A stretch of 64,000 nucleotides of DNA, taken from the NCBI GenBank assembly GCA_016722515.1, contig JADKJE010000003.1, positions 124,001 to 188,000 on the forward strand, in the 5' to 3' direction. The notes under the pieces are model-generated. The model made no database searches, was not told the origin of the DNA, and saw nothing but the letters and a program-made list of their open reading frames with translations. The stretch is from Alphaproteobacteria bacterium. Lineage in GTDB: Bacteria > Pseudomonadota > Alphaproteobacteria > Rickettsiales > JADKJE01. Position numbers and translations under genes: made by a program. Positions within the stretch are counted from its first letter, which is position 1, and every line of letters begins with the position of its first letter. Below are positions 53,863-63,099 of the stretch, piece after piece.

Positions 53863-55353
53863 ATGCTGAAACTGAAGCGGTTGGGCATCGATACGTATAA
53901 GGAGCATGTTGTCTACCTGCGCCGTGATTCGCATGTATGCCTTGCTGAAGGATTCGAGGTTCATACCAGGGTACTGATTACCTATAAGGGGAAAGAAATT
54001 TCGGCAACCTTGCAATTGGTGGATTCAGATATTTTAAGCACGGATCAGGTGAGTGTTTGTGAGTATAGTTGGCGATATTTAGACGCTGAGGAAGGCCAAA
54101 CCATTCAAATCAGCCATGCTCACCCGGCAGCCTCGCTTGGTTATGTACGCTCAAAAATGTATGGTAACAATTTGTCCTATGGACAATTAAAGGCAATTAT
54201 CGATGATATAACGCTTGGTCATTATACCGATATTATGATTTCGGCCTTTTTAACATCCTGTGTCGGTGGCCGTTTAAATAGCAAGGAAGTGATTGATTTA
54301 ACGCAGGCAATGATCAATACAGGCGATCATCTGCATTGGAGTCAAGCGATGATTGTTGATAAACATTGCGTTGGTGGAATCCCCGGGAATAGGACGACTC
54401 CGATCGTGGTGCCGATTGTGACGTCACTTGGTTTCATCATGCCTAAAACATCATCGCGCTCGATTACATCGCCTGCAGGTACTGCCGATACTATGGAGGT
54501 GTTTACCAATGTCGATCTTTCGCTAGAGGATATGCGTCGTGTGGTCAATCAGGAGGGGGGGTGTATTATTTGGGGAGGATCCGCATCGCTGAGTCCCGCT
54601 GATGATATCTTAATCAGGGTGGAACGGGTTTTAGATATTGATAGTGAAGGCCAGTTAATTGCTTCGGTGCTTTCTAAAAAAATTGCGGCAGGTTCAACCC
54701 ATGTGGTGATTGATATACCGATTGGGGCAACAGCGAAAGTGCGCGGACAACACATGGCAGACAATTTAAAATCGTTATTTGCCACGGTTGGACAAGCATT
54801 GGGAATTGGAGTCAAGATTATGATTTCGGACGGTAGCCAGCCGGTGGGTAGGGGAATGGGCCCGGCACTGGAAGCGCGGGATGTCTTGGCGGTCCTTGAA
54901 AATAATGTCAATGCCCCACAGGATCTGCGTGATCGTGCATTAATGATAGCTGGCCATATTATTGAATTTTCTTCCCAATATGCGCCTGGGCAAGGGTATA
55001 AAGTAGCTGAGCAGGTGTTAACCTCTGGCCAGGCCTTGAGAAAATTTAAAGCAATTTGCCTTGCACAGGGGGGAATGCGTGACATTCCAGTTGCTCCTTT
55101 CTCATATCCGATAACGTCTAGGACGCATGGAAAAGTGTCCATCATTGATAATCGCCGTATTGCCATGGTTGCTAAACTGGCTGGCGCACCGAATGATAAA
55201 GCCGCAGGTGTTGATTTGCATGTCAGGCTTCACCAGCCGGTACTCAAAGGGGATGTGTTGTTTACTATCCATTCCCAGACACACGGGCAACTGCAGTATG
55301 TCCTTGATTTTATGAGTAAAAATGAGACGATTGTGCAGGTGGCACAGGTTTAG
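53863..55353 (+). CDS. Thymidine phosphorylase family protein (AMP-phosphorylase-like)
   Basis: 496 residues. The phosphorylase signature SSRSITSPAGTADTMEVF and VDKHCVGGIPGNRTTPIVVP are clear. The extra N-terminal domain of about 85 residues (LGIDTYKEHVVYLRRDS) is typical of the long form related to archaeal AMP phosphorylase, not of E. coli DeoA. It cleaves a nucleoside or nucleotide with phosphate; the preferred substrate cannot be read. It lies between the beta-CASP nuclease and PRPP synthetase. Confidence 0.88.
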   Translation: MLKLKRLGIDTYKEHVVYLRRDSHVCLAEGFEVHTRVLITYKGKEISATLQLVDSDILSTDQVSVCEYSWRYLDAEEGQTIQISHAHPAASLGYVRSKMYGNNLSYGQLKAIIDDITLGHYTDIMISAFLTSCVGGRLNSKEVIDLTQAMINTGDHLHWSQAMIVDKHCVGGIPGNRTTPIVVPIVTSLGFIMPKTSSRSITSPAGTADTMEVFTNVDLSLEDMRRVVNQEGGCIIWGGSASLSPADDILIRVERVLDIDSEGQLIASVLSKKIAAGSTHVVIDIPIGATAKVRGQHMADNLKSLFATVGQALGIGVKIMISDGSQPVGRGMGPALEARDVLAVLENNVNAPQDLRDRALMIAGHIIEFSSQYAPGQGYKVAEQVLTSGQALRKFKAICLAQGGMRDIPVAPFSYPITSRTHGKVSIIDNRRIAMVAKLAGAPNDKAAGVDLHVRLHQPVLKGDVLFTIHSQTHGQLQYVLDFMSKNETIVQVAQV

Positions 55354-55389
55354 TCTGGCAAGACACAATGTCATTCATCATGGGAGGTA

Positions 55390-56271
55390 ATGATGCCGAT
55401 AATATTAGCATGGCCTGATTCTAAAGGGATGGCACAAAGCCTGTCGTTACAGCTAGGTATTCCGTGTGGAGATTATGCATTCCATCACTTTCCTGATGGT
55501 GAATCGCTGCCAACCATCCAAACACCAGTCAAAGGTGACGAGGTGATCGTGGTAGCAAATCTTTATCAGCCCGATTCAAAATTATGGTACCTCATATTAT
55601 TGGCTGAAACTCTGCGCCAATTAGGCGCTACACGGGTTGGATTGGTTGCTCCTTATTTAGGTTATATGCGTCAGGATACGCAATTTCATCCTGGTGAGGG
55701 CGTTACCTCGCGGATTGCTGCGACCTATCTTTCGAAAGCCTTTGATTGGTTAGTAACGGTTGATCCGCATTTGCATCGTATCCATGACTTAAGTGAGATA
55801 TACACGATTCCAACTCACAATGTGCATGCGGCATCGGCGATTGTTACGTGGATTCAATCCAACGTAAGCCATGCGTTGCTTATTGGGCCTGACGAGGAGA
55901 GCAGGCAGTGGGTTGCCGAGTTAGCACAGCTGGGGCAGCTTCCTTTCCAGGTGCTCACAAAAGAACGTTTTGGAGATCACGAGGTAAACGTTTCCCTGCC
56001 GCGTGTTAGTGAATACAAGAACCATACACCAGTCTTGGTTGATGATATCATTTCTACCGCCCATACGATGATAGAAACAGTGAAACATCTTCAGCTGCTT
56101 GAGCTAAAACCTGCGATTTGTATCGGTACGCATCCTGTCTTTGCTGAAGATGCCTATCAACGGTTGTTGGCCACCGGTGTTAAAAGCATTATTACTTGCA
56201 ATACCATCGAGCACTCAAGTAACCAGATTGATCTGTCCCCACTTATAGCGCGTGTCATCGGTAAGCAGTAA
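55390..56271 (+). CDS. Ribose-phosphate diphosphokinase (PRPP synthetase), short form
   Basis: 293 residues, shorter than the usual 310-320. HHFPDGESLPTI, ETLRQLGATRVGLVAPYLGYMRQD, TVDPHLHRI, and VLVDDIISTAHTMIETVKHL (PRPP-binding loop) are present. It makes PRPP from ribose-5-phosphate and ATP. Close to the divergent class found in clusters with the long thymidine phosphorylase; a second, main prs probably exists elsewhere. GGGAGG site. Confidence 0.88.
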   Translation: MMPIILAWPDSKGMAQSLSLQLGIPCGDYAFHHFPDGESLPTIQTPVKGDEVIVVANLYQPDSKLWYLILLAETLRQLGATRVGLVAPYLGYMRQDTQFHPGEGVTSRIAATYLSKAFDWLVTVDPHLHRIHDLSEIYTIPTHNVHAASAIVTWIQSNVSHALLIGPDEESRQWVAELAQLGQLPFQVLTKERFGDHEVNVSLPRVSEYKNHTPVLVDDIISTAHTMIETVKHLQLLELKPAICIGTHPVFAEDAYQRLLATGVKSIITCNTIEHSSNQIDLSPLIARVIGKQ

Positions 56272-56308
56272 GCATCTGATGAACCGGGGAGGAGCTCGCT
56301 TCCTTTGA

Positions 56309-56448
56309 CCCTCCTCTTCGGAGGAGGGGCAGATTCATGCCGTCTTTGGCATGAATCTGGGGTGGTGTGAGGGGAGTCCGGACAGGTAGGAGTGCTTGGC
56401 TTTCACACCTCCCCGGCCTTCGGCCCCCCCTCCTCCGAGAGGGGGGGA
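56309..56448. repeat. Cluster of GC-rich hairpins (REP-like, also terminator)
   Basis: Three stems: CCCTCCTC-TTCG-GAGGAGGG (56309-56328, UUCG tetraloop), AGATTCATGCC...GGCATGAATCT (56331-56358), and CCCCCCCTC...GAGGGGGGG (56425-56448). It is far richer in GC than its surroundings and sits between the convergent PRPP synthetase and the 508-residue gene. No coding frame. Confidence 0.7.
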
Positions 56449-56457
56449 TTACCCCCC

Positions 56458-57984
56458 TTATTTTAAAACATTTAGATTGTCACTTTCTTTTGTTAAGTCA
56501 ATATACTTTTTCCAGTCTTGAGCTGGTTCTCTAACGTCAGTAGGGTCTGGTTTAGAGTCACTCTTTTCGGAGAAGGTGCCCGTATCGTTTGGTTCATCTT
56601 TTGGCTGAAAACTATTCTGCATGACAACAAAGAGATTATTGCTTGAACCAGCGTGCAAATAATCCTCGGGGGTTTTCTTACTTAATTTGGTCAACATAGG
56701 TTGCCCATCGCTGGCATCGCGAGCTGGAGAATCTTGAGACGGATCATCAAGCATTTTTCGTTTGTGTAAGTTTGACGTTTTTATCCCATCAACATTGAAT
56801 TTTCTATAAGGACCAACGTGTCCTTTCATTTGTTCCTTTATGAATGTAAGTTGGATAACAGCATCCTTGAGTTTTGTTGAGCATTCTTCAAAGGTTGAAG
56901 GAGATAATTGGATGATACTTAAAAAATTATCTGCCACTTTCTGATGTGCTTGAGAATGTACCAAAGAAAAATTATGAGAATCGCCATTGGCATAAGCAAG
57001 AACGTCTTTAATAATCTGAGTTCTATTGGCAATGATCGATTTATATGCCGTTGTCTTAAGTGCGGCTTTCATACAACAGGCAAATGTTGAATTTTTATTC
57101 TGATCCTTCATCGTTACGTCTTTAAAACATTCAGATAGCATACGTTGTATTGTCGGGCCACTTGGTGAAGAATCCTTATCTTCAATTCTTCTGAATATTT
57201 CTTCTAAACCGCCCATCGCATCGCCAATGAATTGTTTGCCATTTGGCGAAGAATTTTTGCTAAGTGCTCTGAGATGTATTTGAAGTCCGCGAAAATGGCC
57301 ATTCCCTACATAATAGTCAACGGCTTTAATGGCTCTTTCTGTTGAAGAAAGAGGTTTTTGGGGGTCTACAAAACACGGATGTTCGGGAGGGAGAGTATAG
57401 GGCGTATAATTCTTGGTAACAAAATTAAGAATTGTTTCAGGAGTAGGAGCTGCATAAATTGTTATTTCATAAGGGTCTATATTTTGGATGGAGTTATAGC
57501 TTTGGCAAAAAATGACAGGAGTGTTGATAGGCATTTTGCGAAGAGACCATTCTGCACCGGCATAGGATCCAACATTGCTGTGAGCATTTTGGCGGTTAAA
57601 GGTGCCAACTGGTGTAATGTCTAAGGGCTTGGGTAGATCTTCTTGGATAAATCTAAAGATAGAACCAGCAGCCACATGCCCATAATGGGTGCCCGGAGTA
57701 AATCGGTTAGCAGCTTGATCGCGTTCTTTCTCAAGCCGTGATTCATGCTTCGGGCGCTTATGTTTGCCTCCTGTTGTATGGGTTAGCAAACAATGGGTGT
57801 GAATAATCGTGTCGTGCTTTGATTGGATCAAGAGCTTATTATCCCAAATTGTTATGTAAAAATTCGGAGCTGTGGTCGAGGTTCTAAGACATAGATCGGT
57901 AAATTGTTTCAACTGTACTTCAACGTGAGAAACTAATTCAGCGTTTTTAATAAAATTTAAGGCTTCTTTTAAGGCATTTTCCAT
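56458..57984 (-). CDS. Unrecognised 508-residue protein with possible DNA/RNA non-specific nuclease fold
   Basis: No signal peptide. Residues about 100-180 read YGHVAAGSIFRF, then TFNRQNAHSNVGSYAGAEW, then a hydrophobic strand VIFCQSYNS. This order (GH, then NxxPQN...N.G.Y...E) recalls the Endonuclea_NS_2 nuclease family, but the Asp/Arg before GH is replaced by His-Tyr. The central region is helical; the C-terminal 110 residues are polar and disordered (PQDSPARDASDG, KPDPTDVREP). It could be a toxin or effector nuclease; weak evidence. Confidence 0.45.
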   Translation of the reverse strand: MENALKEALNFIKNAELVSHVEVQLKQFTDLCLRTSTTAPNFYITIWDNKLLIQSKHDTIIHTHCLLTHTTGGKHKRPKHESRLEKERDQAANRFTPGTHYGHVAAGSIFRFIQEDLPKPLDITPVGTFNRQNAHSNVGSYAGAEWSLRKMPINTPVIFCQSYNSIQNIDPYEITIYAAPTPETILNFVTKNYTPYTLPPEHPCFVDPQKPLSSTERAIKAVDYYVGNGHFRGLQIHLRALSKNSSPNGKQFIGDAMGGLEEIFRRIEDKDSSPSGPTIQRMLSECFKDVTMKDQNKNSTFACCMKAALKTTAYKSIIANRTQIIKDVLAYANGDSHNFSLVHSQAHQKVADNFLSIIQLSPSTFEECSTKLKDAVIQLTFIKEQMKGHVGPYRKFNVDGIKTSNLHKRKMLDDPSQDSPARDASDGQPMLTKLSKKTPEDYLHAGSSNNLFVVMQNSFQPKDEPNDTGTFSEKSDSKPDPTDVREPAQDWKKYIDLTKESDNLNVLK

Positions 57985-58230
57985 TCTTTTAATTCCTACT
58001 TATTGGTGCATTTTCGGTGGGGATTTTACACCACAACAAATAAAATGCAAGTAAAATTAAAGTATATATAAGATTGAAATAGGTATATAGTTAAGCAATT
58101 TTAAGTAGTTTTATTTAAGGTTATTATGTATAAATAGTTTATCAACTAAAAGTTGTGAGCTGGATAATTAGGTTTAAACGTGCTATAACCGATAAATCAA
58201 TGACTTAATCGTGACTTAATAGAAAATAAC

Positions 58231-59400
58231 ATGTCGTCTAGCACTCCCTTTGCTTTGTATATTCATTACCCATTTTGCCTAGCCAAATGTCCGTATTGCG
58301 ATTTTAACTCTCATGTGAGAGATAAAGTGGATCATGATCGCTGGTATGAGGCTTATATTGAGGAGTTGCGCTATGGAGCAGGCTTGATACCTCAAGGTGA
58401 GGTCGTTAGTATTTTTTTTGGGGGGGGGACTCCTTCGCTTATGCCTCCAGCCCTTACGGCTGCTATCATTGAAGAGGCTCATAAGCTGTGGAACGTGAAG
58501 GAAAACGTAGAAATCACCCTGGAAGCCAATCCGACTTCAAGTGAAAAAAGTAAATTCAAAGCATTTAAGGATGCGGGTATTAATAGATTGTCACTCGGCA
58601 TTCAATCGCTTAACCCTCAGGATTTGGCTTTTTTAGGGCGTAAGCATTCAGCAGATGAAGCACGGGGCGCTATTGCAATGGCTGCAGAAATATTTGATAA
58701 TTATTCATTTGATTTAATTTATGCACGGCCCAAACAGCAGTTGCGAGAATGGGAAGCAGAACTGAGTGAAGCATTGACCTTGGCAGCAAAACATCTCTCC
58801 CTCTATCAATTGACCATCGAAAAGGGGACGCCTTTTTATCAGGCCTATGCCAAACACGATTTTGAGATGCCAGGTGAAGAGCTGGCTCATGATTTTTACC
58901 AATTGACCCACGCCATTATGGAGGCTCACGGACTGCCTGCCTATGAAATATCCAATCATGCCCAGCCTGGATATGAGTGCCAGCATAATCTAGCCTATTG
59001 GCGAAGTCTTGATTATTTAGGAATAGGTCCAGGAGCTCATGGCCGTATCCGATCGGGGCCTGTGCGTGAATCGTTTATGACGATTCACCACCCAGAAAAT
59101 TGGTTGGAAAAAGTTCAAGCACATGGCCATGGTTTACAGCAGCGGGACGTTTTATCACAGGAAGAGCGCCTGGATGAATTATTATTAATGGGACTTCGTT
59201 TAAAAGAGGGACTACCACTTGAGCGTATTGAAGAACATTTAGGGGTGAGTGCAGACATATTGTTTCCACAGGCACGAAGGCAGTTGTTAAGGGATGAAGG
59301 TTTATTAGAATCGCAGCCAGATATCCTTTGTTTAACCCGCAAAGGAGCGCTGGTCTTAAATCAGGTGGTTACCTTTTTAAGCACTAACGCTTCACCATAA
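58231..59400 (+). CDS. hemW: Radical SAM heme chaperone HemW
   Basis: 389 residues. The radical-SAM cluster motif is YPFCLAKCPYCDF (C-x3-C-x2-C), with FFGGGTPSLMPP, ITLEANPTS, RLSLGIQSLNPQDLAFLGR and the HemW-type C-terminal winged-helix domain. It was long annotated as coproporphyrinogen oxidase, but lacks the extra N-terminal region of HemN; HemW inserts heme into respiratory proteins. The alphaproteobacterial order rph-rdgB-hemW is here rearranged. Confidence 0.95.
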   Translation: MSSSTPFALYIHYPFCLAKCPYCDFNSHVRDKVDHDRWYEAYIEELRYGAGLIPQGEVVSIFFGGGTPSLMPPALTAAIIEEAHKLWNVKENVEITLEANPTSSEKSKFKAFKDAGINRLSLGIQSLNPQDLAFLGRKHSADEARGAIAMAAEIFDNYSFDLIYARPKQQLREWEAELSEALTLAAKHLSLYQLTIEKGTPFYQAYAKHDFEMPGEELAHDFYQLTHAIMEAHGLPAYEISNHAQPGYECQHNLAYWRSLDYLGIGPGAHGRIRSGPVRESFMTIHHPENWLEKVQAHGHGLQQRDVLSQEERLDELLLMGLRLKEGLPLERIEEHLGVSADILFPQARRQLLRDEGLLESQPDILCLTRKGALVLNQVVTFLSTNASP

Positions 59401-59602
59401 ATTCATGTGACTGACGATCCCATCGTACTCAATAACACTCCAGGTTTCGGCATCGTATTGACTTTTTGGGGCGTCTTGATTAAGGATATATTGCAGGAAG
59501 ATAGGACGATCGTTGTTCGTTGGAAAAACAGTTTGGGTGTTTTTAGCGGTTGGGATTGAAATAAGTAATTTCTATTTCAATCCATAGATCATTGTTACTC
59601 AT
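59392..59602 (-). pseudogene. Small frameshifted gene remnant
   Basis: Minus strand ATG at 59602 encodes MSNNDLWIEIEITYFNP and stops; a shift near 59545-59552 restores a frame encoding TAKNTQTVFPTNNDRPIFLQ and then AETWSVIEYDGIVSHM, ending at a TGA inside the hemW 3' end. The even, protein-like composition across the shift suggests one broken gene of about 69 codons. No homologue recognised. The gap 59401-59763 otherwise shows nothing. Confidence 0.35.
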
Positions 59603-59763
59603 CGATACGTAAAAAAAGCAGAAAGCCAACCACATTTTTCGTCCATAAAATTGATTATTTGTCAGAGCAATAAGGCTTAAGTAATGATTGGAATTAACCT
59701 TGCATTAAGTTAAATCCACCTCTAAACTAATCCTTAAATCCTTAAAAACTGGGAGGTTTACTT

Positions 59764-60564
59764 ATGCGCGCAATTGCTCTGCGTTACCCCTTCTTAACCT
59801 GTATATGTGTAGCGGCTATCCTTCATGGTATCATATTGGTGAGAATACCAGTGTTATTGGCTATCCAACATCCCCCTAAAATTCCTAGTATTATCAGTTT
59901 TAATCTCAATGCGAATGGTAACCAAATATGGCATCGCATGCAGGATCAAGATGATGATTATATCGATCCCGCAGGAGTTGGTGAATTAAACACGATGCCA
60001 GTGGCAATGCAGAAAAAAAATGGTGAGGTGGTTAAAAAATGGGTTCGCAAAATTCCCCCAAGCCCTGCCGTTCCATTCAGAGCCGACATACCTAGTAACA
60101 CCCTAGAGGTGGTGCCCATGGCTCGTAAAGCGTATGTATCATCCGCACCTACAGAACATGTATTAGGCGATAAGCCGGTATTTCAATCAGGGGCTTCTAG
60201 CAAGAGTAACGGCAATACAGATGGTGATCGCGAGCTTGCCAATTTAAAGGGACGATATACGGCACAGCTTTCTATTTTATATAATCAGAACCAGGTGTTG
60301 CCCAAAGGATTTGGTACTCAACATACCGGGGTTCCTCAGGACCCTTCAAAAATGGTATCCGTCAATGTCATTGTCCATGTGGATAAGAATGGCAATATCC
60401 TGCGTTATTTTTTCCCATATCCTGTACGCGATTCAGCCATTCGGGATGCTGCTCTGGCAACGCTTGAACAGGTGAAGCAAGCTGCGCCACCGCCGCAGGA
60501 ACTCTTTACCGCCAACCCCAACCAGACATTCATTGCATTTACGTTTAACTTGATTTACTGGTAA
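59764..60564 (+). CDS. TonB-like energy transducer / TonB C-terminal domain protein
   Basis: 266 residues behind GGGAGG. One N-terminal membrane helix (FLTCICVAAILHGIILVRI), a Pro/Lys-containing periplasmic linker, and a C-terminal domain VNVIVHVDKNGNILRYFF...IRDAALATLEQVKQAAPPP that fits the TonB/TolA C-terminal fold. Either TonB (outer-membrane uptake) or TolA-like; exbB/exbD or tolQ/R are not in the window. mazG follows after six bases. Confidence 0.7.
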   Translation: MRAIALRYPFLTCICVAAILHGIILVRIPVLLAIQHPPKIPSIISFNLNANGNQIWHRMQDQDDDYIDPAGVGELNTMPVAMQKKNGEVVKKWVRKIPPSPAVPFRADIPSNTLEVVPMARKAYVSSAPTEHVLGDKPVFQSGASSKSNGNTDGDRELANLKGRYTAQLSILYNQNQVLPKGFGTQHTGVPQDPSKMVSVNVIVHVDKNGNILRYFFPYPVRDSAIRDAALATLEQVKQAAPPPQELFTANPNQTFIAFTFNLIYW

Positions 60565-60570
60565 GCCGCT

Positions 60571-61386
60571 ATGATGCAATCCGATAATGCCATGCAACGA
60601 CTTCTGGATATTATGGCGAAGCTTCGCAATCCCCAAGGCGGATGCCCGTGGGATCTTGAACAGAATTTTGCTTCGATCGTGCCTCATACGATTGAAGAAG
60701 CCTATGAGGTGGCCGATGCTATCGAGCGTGAAGATATGACTGGGCTTAAAGAAGAATTAGGTGACTTGCTTTTACAGGTTGTGTTCCATTCGCAAATGGC
60801 GAACGAGCAAAATCTATTTGATTTTGAACAGGTAGCCGAAACTATCTGCCAAAAACTCATCCATCGCCACCCACACGTATTTGCTGATGCTGATATTAAA
60901 AATGCTGCCCAACAAGAAGATTCCTGGGAAAGGCTCAAGCAGAAAGAAAAAGAAGATAAACGATTAGCACAAAGCGATAAGCAATCTCAACCAGCTAGTA
61001 TTCTTGATGATGTGACCGTAGGCCTGCCAGCTTTAATGCGGGCTATTAAACTTCAAAAGAAAGCGGCTAAAGTAGGGTTTGACTGGCCAACGCTGAAGCC
61101 GGTATTTGATAAAGTGCATGAAGAACTAGACGAACTCTATGCAGAACTTGATAAACGTGAACATAATCATGACCGGTTAGAAGATGAACTCGGAGACGTA
61201 TTATTTGCTGTGTGCAATATTGCCAGGCATTTAAAACTGGATCCAGAAACGGCCCTTCGCCGCACTAACCGTAAATTTATCCATCGCTTTAATTATATCG
61301 AGCAAGCTATTGCTGTAAAAGGAAAGTCTCTGCAGAATTCAACACTTGAAGAGATGGATCAATTATGGGAGGAGGCAAAGAAATAG
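60571..61386 (+). CDS. mazG: Nucleoside triphosphate pyrophosphohydrolase MazG
   Basis: 271 residues. Two MazG domains: GCPWDLEQNFASIVPHTIEE with EEAYEVADAIE and EELGDLLLQVVFHSQMA; then KVHEELDELYAELDK and LEDELGDVLFAVCNIARHL. The Glu/Asp metal ligands (EE..E..D) are present in both. It removes pyrophosphate from NTPs, protecting against abnormal nucleotides, like RdgB at the window end. Confidence 0.96.
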   Translation: MMQSDNAMQRLLDIMAKLRNPQGGCPWDLEQNFASIVPHTIEEAYEVADAIEREDMTGLKEELGDLLLQVVFHSQMANEQNLFDFEQVAETICQKLIHRHPHVFADADIKNAAQQEDSWERLKQKEKEDKRLAQSDKQSQPASILDDVTVGLPALMRAIKLQKKAAKVGFDWPTLKPVFDKVHEELDELYAELDKREHNHDRLEDELGDVLFAVCNIARHLKLDPETALRRTNRKFIHRFNYIEQAIAVKGKSLQNSTLEEMDQLWEEAKK

Positions 61387-62168
61387 TACGTAATATGTCC
61401 CAACTCCCATTTCTTGGTATTGTTTCTACCGCCCATATAAACCAGCCCTTTCTTCAGCATTTAGCGCAGACCTGTCACTTTGATTTTGTGAGTGCCCTAT
61501 CAGATCAAGACGGGATTTTCTTAGTGGTTTCAGATCTGCAGATATCAATCCACACTCACCATCAACACCAAAAGCTTGAGTATTGTTCCGGTTTTACCGA
61601 GGCATCCCTGGCTTATCGTAGCCATAAGACCAGCATCCACCAGGAGCCGCTAGCAGAAGCGATTGGCCTCAAACATGGAACGCCTTTAACGGTAGTTGAT
61701 ACGACTGCAGGATGGGGAAGGGATGCTTTTATATTGGCCTCCTTAGGCGCGAAGATGATCGTGTTGGAGCAATCACCGGTGCTGTGGTTTATGCTAATGT
61801 ATAATATTCATATTTATAAACAACAATCTGATTTAGATGATATTTTAATGGAATGTTTTTGGAATAAGAGTCAAGACTGGCTATCTTCATTATCCCATGA
61901 TGACAAGCCGGAAGTGGTTTACCTTGACCCCATGTTTCCCGAAAAGAAAAAAACATCTCTCGCCAAAAAGGAAATGCAAATCCTGCAGTTACTGTTAGGA
62001 AAGGGTGATGAAGATGAATCTGCACAATTGCTGCAAGCGTCATTAAAGGTTGCAGCAAAGCGCGTCGTTGTTAAACGCCCCTCACGTGCATCGTTTTTGG
62101 GTGATGTAACACCAAGTTTTTCCAAGGCGGGCAAAAGTGCTCGGTTTGATGTGTATGTGATGGTATAA
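61365..62168 (+). CDS. rsmJ: 16S rRNA (guanine1516-N2)-methyltransferase-like protein
   Basis: 267 residues from the ATG at 61365, overlapping mazG by 22 bases; ATG 61395 (MSQLPFLG) is also possible and neither has an ideal ribosome site. Motifs of RsmJ: VDTTAGWGRDAFILASLGA (SAM site), VVYLDPMFPEKKKTSLAKKE (catalytic DPMFP), and AKRVVVKRPSRA. It methylates G1516 in E. coli 16S rRNA. Mainly known from gammaproteobacteria, so its occurrence here is of some interest. Confidence 0.9.
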   Translation: MGGGKEIVRNMSQLPFLGIVSTAHINQPFLQHLAQTCHFDFVSALSDQDGIFLVVSDLQISIHTHHQHQKLEYCSGFTEASLAYRSHKTSIHQEPLAEAIGLKHGTPLTVVDTTAGWGRDAFILASLGAKMIVLEQSPVLWFMLMYNIHIYKQQSDLDDILMECFWNKSQDWLSSLSHDDKPEVVYLDPMFPEKKKTSLAKKEMQILQLLLGKGDEDESAQLLQASLKVAAKRVVVKRPSRASFLGDVTPSFSKAGKSARFDVYVMV

Positions 62169-62266
62169 GCATTCTGGTGTTCAATTATTTCGGAACGTTT
62201 TGCAACTAAAAAGAAAAAGTGAGATATAGAAATAGCATGAAGAATAATGGGCTTATATAGCACAAA

Positions 62267-62308
62267 CCCTCGTCCTCCCCAGCCCACTTGGGCTGGGGAG
62301 GACGAGGG
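62267..62308. terminator. Perfect 20-bp palindrome between convergent rsmJ and grpE
   Basis: CCCTCGTCCTCCCCAGCCCA, two bases, then its exact complement. It probably ends transcription from both sides. The central CAGCCCACTTGGGCTG is identical to that at 13018-13033, so it belongs to an interspersed repeat family. Confidence 0.75.
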
Positions 62309-62355
62309 TAAGGACTTTTGGCCGGTTACTCGTTGTTTCAGTCGAGGTTAGTTTT

Positions 62356-62991
62356 CTAAGCTGTAGGAGTCCCTGAGGCCTTTGCCACACACACCAATGC
62401 AGGGCGGAGCAAGCGGTCTTTAATGACGTATCCTGCTTGCAATACCTGTGTGATGGTTCCCGGTGCCACCGCATCATCTTCGACCTGCATCATTGCCTGA
62501 TGAAAATCATGATGGAATGCTTCGCCCAGTGGGACGATCCGTTTAATGCCATAGCGTTCAAACACACTGACTAATTCGCGCTGGGTCATAATGACGCCGT
62601 CGAAGAGATGTTTCATTTCGCCACTTAATTGGTCAGCAGGGGTGGTGACGCTTTCGATAGCCCGATAAAAATTATCCAGGATAGAGGTTAAATCACGGGC
62701 AAAATTGGTGATAGCATAATCGCGAGTGGTGGCTTTTTCCTGTTCGGCGCGGCGCTGGAGATTAATACGATCGGCTTCTGCACGCTTCCACCGTTCTTCC
62801 ATTTCGTTGATTTGCTGGCGCAGCTGTTCGATTTCAACTTGTGCTGCTGGTGCTTCTGTGGCCGCAGACATATCCGCTGCACTCTGCCTATTTTTCAGGA
62901 TGCTTTGGATCGTTGCATTTTGTTTAGGATCAAAGCTGCTCTCAGGAGATTCCGGTGAGGTGTTTTGGTCGGTAGATGAGGCATCGTGCAT
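62356..62991 (-). CDS. grpE: Nucleotide exchange factor GrpE
   Basis: 211 residues from MHDASSTDQ with AAGGAG upstream. Coiled coil (about 60-95), then RAEQEKATTRDYAITNFARD, LTSILDNFYRAIESV, FERYGIKRIVPLGEAFHHDFHQAM and the C-terminal VLQAGYVIKDRLLRPALV. It releases ADP from DnaK. Divergent from rph, a common alphaproteobacterial arrangement; hrcA is not present. Confidence 0.96.
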   Translation of the reverse strand: MHDASSTDQNTSPESPESSFDPKQNATIQSILKNRQSAADMSAATEAPAAQVEIEQLRQQINEMEERWKRAEADRINLQRRAEQEKATTRDYAITNFARDLTSILDNFYRAIESVTTPADQLSGEMKHLFDGVIMTQRELVSVFERYGIKRIVPLGEAFHHDFHQAMMQVEDDAVAPGTITQVLQAGYVIKDRLLRPALVCVAKASGTPTA

Positions 62992-63099
62992 GGCGGCTCC
63001 TTGGAAATTGAATAACAACTAGTATTTTGAATGATAGTTAGGTATATAGTGTTTGGAAATGATTTTTCAACCCCTAATCAAAAATATTAAAGGAAAATT

